Positions 12,823 to 14,282 of a stretch of DNA of 14,282 nt are shown one piece after another. The stretch is from positions 1 through 14,282 of the forward strand of contig CAJMDF010000045.1 in assembly GCA_905212085.1 (NCBI GenBank), read 5' to 3'. The notes under the pieces were generated by a model. That model saw nothing but the letters and a program-made list of their open reading frames with translations, did no database searches and was not told where the DNA came from. Source of the stretch: an uncultured Clostridium sp. Its GTDB lineage: Bacteria; Cyanobacteriota; Vampirovibrionia; Gastranaerophilales; Gastranaerophilaceae. Every line of letters begins with the position of its first letter. The first letter of the stretch is position 1. Made by a program: the position numbers and the translations under genes.

Positions 12823-13461
12823 TTAATTACTCATCAATTCCATAATTTTTACACAAGTTCTTGGAAAATGTTGTTGTAATACAACACTTCTTAATTGAAT
12901 TGATTCACAATCTTCATTAATTAATCCTGATGTTAAAGCATAGAATTCTGCAATTACTTCATCTAGTGGGTTTGAATTTTTATCTTTTTGGGTGAAATAA
13001 TCAATAGAATGTCCTTCTGCATCAGATGTTTCTTTTTTATATTTTATTAATTCATCTTGATAAATAGCTTTTAATTTCCTATTAGAATGTACATATTCTG
13101 GTTTATTATTCCAATCTATAGCATGACCTAATTCATGTGCCAATATAAATGGATTCATTTGCAATTCATTTGAAATTGATATACTATTTGTTTTTGGGGA
13201 ATAGTAAGCACTTTCAAAAATTCTATTATCTTTAGATATTTTATTTAATCCAGTTGCGTTTATTTTAAAGAAATAATCACCTGGAAGTTGTTTATATAAA
13301 TCTTTTAATTTAGGATCTAATATATCCGAACCTAGTTTAACTGTTTCAGTTTTATTTCCGTTTTCATCAACTTTTGAAACAATAACTTTATTACCTATAA
13401 ATTGAGTATCATATTTTTGTTCATTTACTGATGAAGTATAATAAAAAATTATTTTAGAATT
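12823..13461 (-). CDS. zinc metallopeptidase (HELGH), 5'-truncated
   Basis: An open frame of 212 codons runs from the TAA at 13464-13462 to the stop at 12823, but has no ATG, GTG, TTG or CTG in its first 99 codons. The first possible start is TTG 13164 (then ATG 13158), in the middle of the fold. The frame is coherent throughout: a Lys/Asp-rich N part with VSKVDENGNKTETVKLG and LKDLYKQLPGDYFFKIN, then NPFILAHELGHAID with the HExxH zinc motif. The third ligand is probably the last Glu in LDEVIAEFYALTSG, a gluzincin arrangement. It looks like the C-terminal part of a larger peptidase that has lost its 5' end, either by decay or because the assembly changes source here. No promoter or ribosome site is visible upstream. 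Confidence 0.65.
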   Translation of the reverse strand, partial: NSKIIFYYTSSVNEQKYDTQFIGNKVIVSKVDENGNKTETVKLGSDILDPKLKDLYKQLPGDYFFKINATGLNKISKDNRIFESAYYSPKTNSISISNELQMNPFILAHELGHAIDWNNKPEYVHSNRKLKAIYQDELIKYKKETSDAEGHSIDYFTQKDKNSNPLDEVIAEFYALTSGLINEDCESIQLRSVVLQQHFPRTCVKIMELMSN

Positions 13462-13547
13462 TTATAACATTCTATTTTAGATGTTCAGCATTTAAATGAT
13501 AATTATTACAACTAAACTTTTTAAAATTATTATGGGGAGGTTTGACT

Positions 13548-13577
13548 GTGCATAAAAATCCTGCAACATTCAATTGA
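13548..13577 (+). CDS. possible 9-codon leader peptide upstream of rho
   Basis: GTG 13548 follows a near-perfect Shine-Dalgarno, GGGGAGG (13534-13540), by 7 nt and reads MHKNPATFN before TGA. The stop overlaps the rho -35 element. Either a true minigene, a remnant of a truncated gene start, or chance. Confidence 0.2.
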   Translation: MHKNPATFN

Positions 13578-13602
13578 CTTTCGTGCATTTAAAGCTTATA
13601 AA
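13574..13602 (+). promoter_or_regulatory. rho promoter
   Basis: TTGACT (13574-13579), exactly 17 bp, TATAAA (13597-13602). A start near 13609 gives an 87-nt leader. That leader contains a GAGGG/CCCTC hairpin (13637-13652); an AACTAA/TTAGTT pair (13601-13619) straddles the -10. A structured leader suits the autoregulation known for rho in other bacteria. Confidence 0.65.
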
Positions 13603-13695
13603 CTAATCAAGCGTTAGTTCTTAAAGTAACGATGCAGAGGGGCTCTTCCCTCACTCTCATTACATATTCACGTCAAAAATATATTCAAGGTCACA

Positions 13696-14282
13696 ATGCA
13701 TTTAAAAGATTTAAAGCAAAAATCTCCCAAAGAGTTGCTAACTCAGGCGGAGGAACTGGGAATTGAAGACGCTTCTTCCATGCGTGTTCAGGATCTGATT
13801 TTCGCCATAATGAAAAAAGTCGCTTCCGACGACCAGACGATTTACGGCGAAGGAACCATAGAAGTTCTGCAGGACGGTTTCGGTTTTCTGCGCTCTGCCG
13901 AATCCAACTATCTGGCCAGTCCCGATGACATTTATGTTTCGCCTTCACAGGTCAAAAAATTCGGCCTGCGCACCGGCGATACCGTAGAAGGCGAAATCCG
14001 CGGTCCAAAAGATAACGAACGTTATTTTGCCTTGACCAAAATCAATACGATTAACTTTGAAGATCCTGAAAAATCCAAGCTGCGTGTCAATTTTGACAAC
14101 CTTACGCCGCTTTATCCGACCAAAAAACTCGATTTTGACATCATTTGCGGCGAAAAAGACTATACCACCCGCATTATTGATTTGATTGCGCCTCAGGGCA
14201 AGGGACAGCGCGGCCTGATTGTCGCGCCGCCGCGCACCGGTAAGACGGTCATGCTGCAAAACATTGCCCATGCTATCGCCAC
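13696..14282 (+). CDS. rho: transcription termination factor Rho (partial, 3' end outside window)
   Basis: ATP-dependent hexameric RNA helicase that ends transcription of untranslated RNA. The visible 195 residues cover the Rho_N helical domain (MHLKDLKQKSPKELLTQAEE, to about 45), the cold-shock-like primary RNA-binding domain with GFGFLRS at 61-67 and DDIYVSPSQ at 77-85, and the start of the ATPase domain with Walker A APPRTGKT at 177-184. ATG 13696 is preceded by AAGG at 6 nt. Wording such as LRTGDTVEGEIRGPKDNERY and GLIVAPPRTGKT is of the alphaproteobacterial kind. GC rises to nearly 50% here, unlike everything upstream. Cyanobacteria generally lack rho, so the gene is either transferred or from another genome joined in assembly. 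Confidence 0.96.
   Translation, partial: MHLKDLKQKSPKELLTQAEELGIEDASSMRVQDLIFAIMKKVASDDQTIYGEGTIEVLQDGFGFLRSAESNYLASPDDIYVSPSQVKKFGLRTGDTVEGEIRGPKDNERYFALTKINTINFEDPEKSKLRVNFDNLTPLYPTKKLDFDIICGEKDYTTRIIDLIAPQGKGQRGLIVAPPRTGKTVMLQNIAHAIA

Noticed and set aside
13691..14271. Two minus-strand frames opposite rho
   Set aside because: Shadows created by the higher GC of rho; the plus-strand Rho motifs are decisive.

Overview
The window is about 14.3 kb of mostly very AT-rich DNA (roughly 30% GC by eye). It most resembles a gut member of the non-photosynthetic cyanobacterial relatives (Melainabacteria / Gastranaerophilales). The grounds are a DUF3326 protein (a family known mainly from cyanobacteria and plastids), an AMIN-type periplasmic amidase directly followed by glutamate racemase as in cyanobacteria, and a pilin-like protein with the FTLAEVLITLGIIGVVAA helix common in that group. 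The assignment is inferred from protein families only. The last ~0.7 kb differs: it carries the start of an alphaproteobacterial-looking rho gene with clearly higher GC and its own promoter. It is either foreign DNA or an assembly join.

Layout. 1-1251: a 59-aa small protein gene preceded by a perfect 23-bp palindrome, then a strong promoter driving a type IV pilin-like gene. The pilin reading frame is broken by a run of ten G residues, so it may be phase variable. 1248-2369: cobO (minus) and a 5-formyltetrahydrofolate cyclo-ligase gene (plus), divergent with only 24 bp between them and no Shine-Dalgarno on either side. 2376-4320: a Met/Gln-rich coiled-coil protein (minus), clpP (minus) and a small acidic coiled-coil protein (plus), each closed by a good intrinsic terminator. 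The two coiled-coil proteins share a C-terminal signature. 4337-7264: a DUF3326 gene, then a 618-aa modular protein with an EF-hand loop and YD-like repeats. 7281-10213 (minus strand): an orphan LuxR-type HTH protein, an AMIN/Amidase_3 cell-wall amidase, and murI overlapping the amidase stop. murI has no ATG, GTG or TTG start before its catalytic motif. 10348-10421: tRNA-Arg(ACG) with promoter and terminator. 10811-12600: a TPR-repeat protein and a four-helix membrane protein with a Cys-containing exported domain. 12823-13461: a zinc metallopeptidase frame with no start codon (5'-truncated). 13574-14282: promoter, structured leader and first 195 codons of rho.

How the genes fit together: amidase and murI form a peptidoglycan unit; clpP, cobO and the folate enzyme are housekeeping; the pilin-like, EF-hand/YD and small coiled-coil proteins look like surface or accessory functions. 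The observations most worth checking are the G10 tract with two mutually exclusive hairpins at the pilin 5' end, the non-canonical murI start, and the composition break beside the truncated metallopeptidase.
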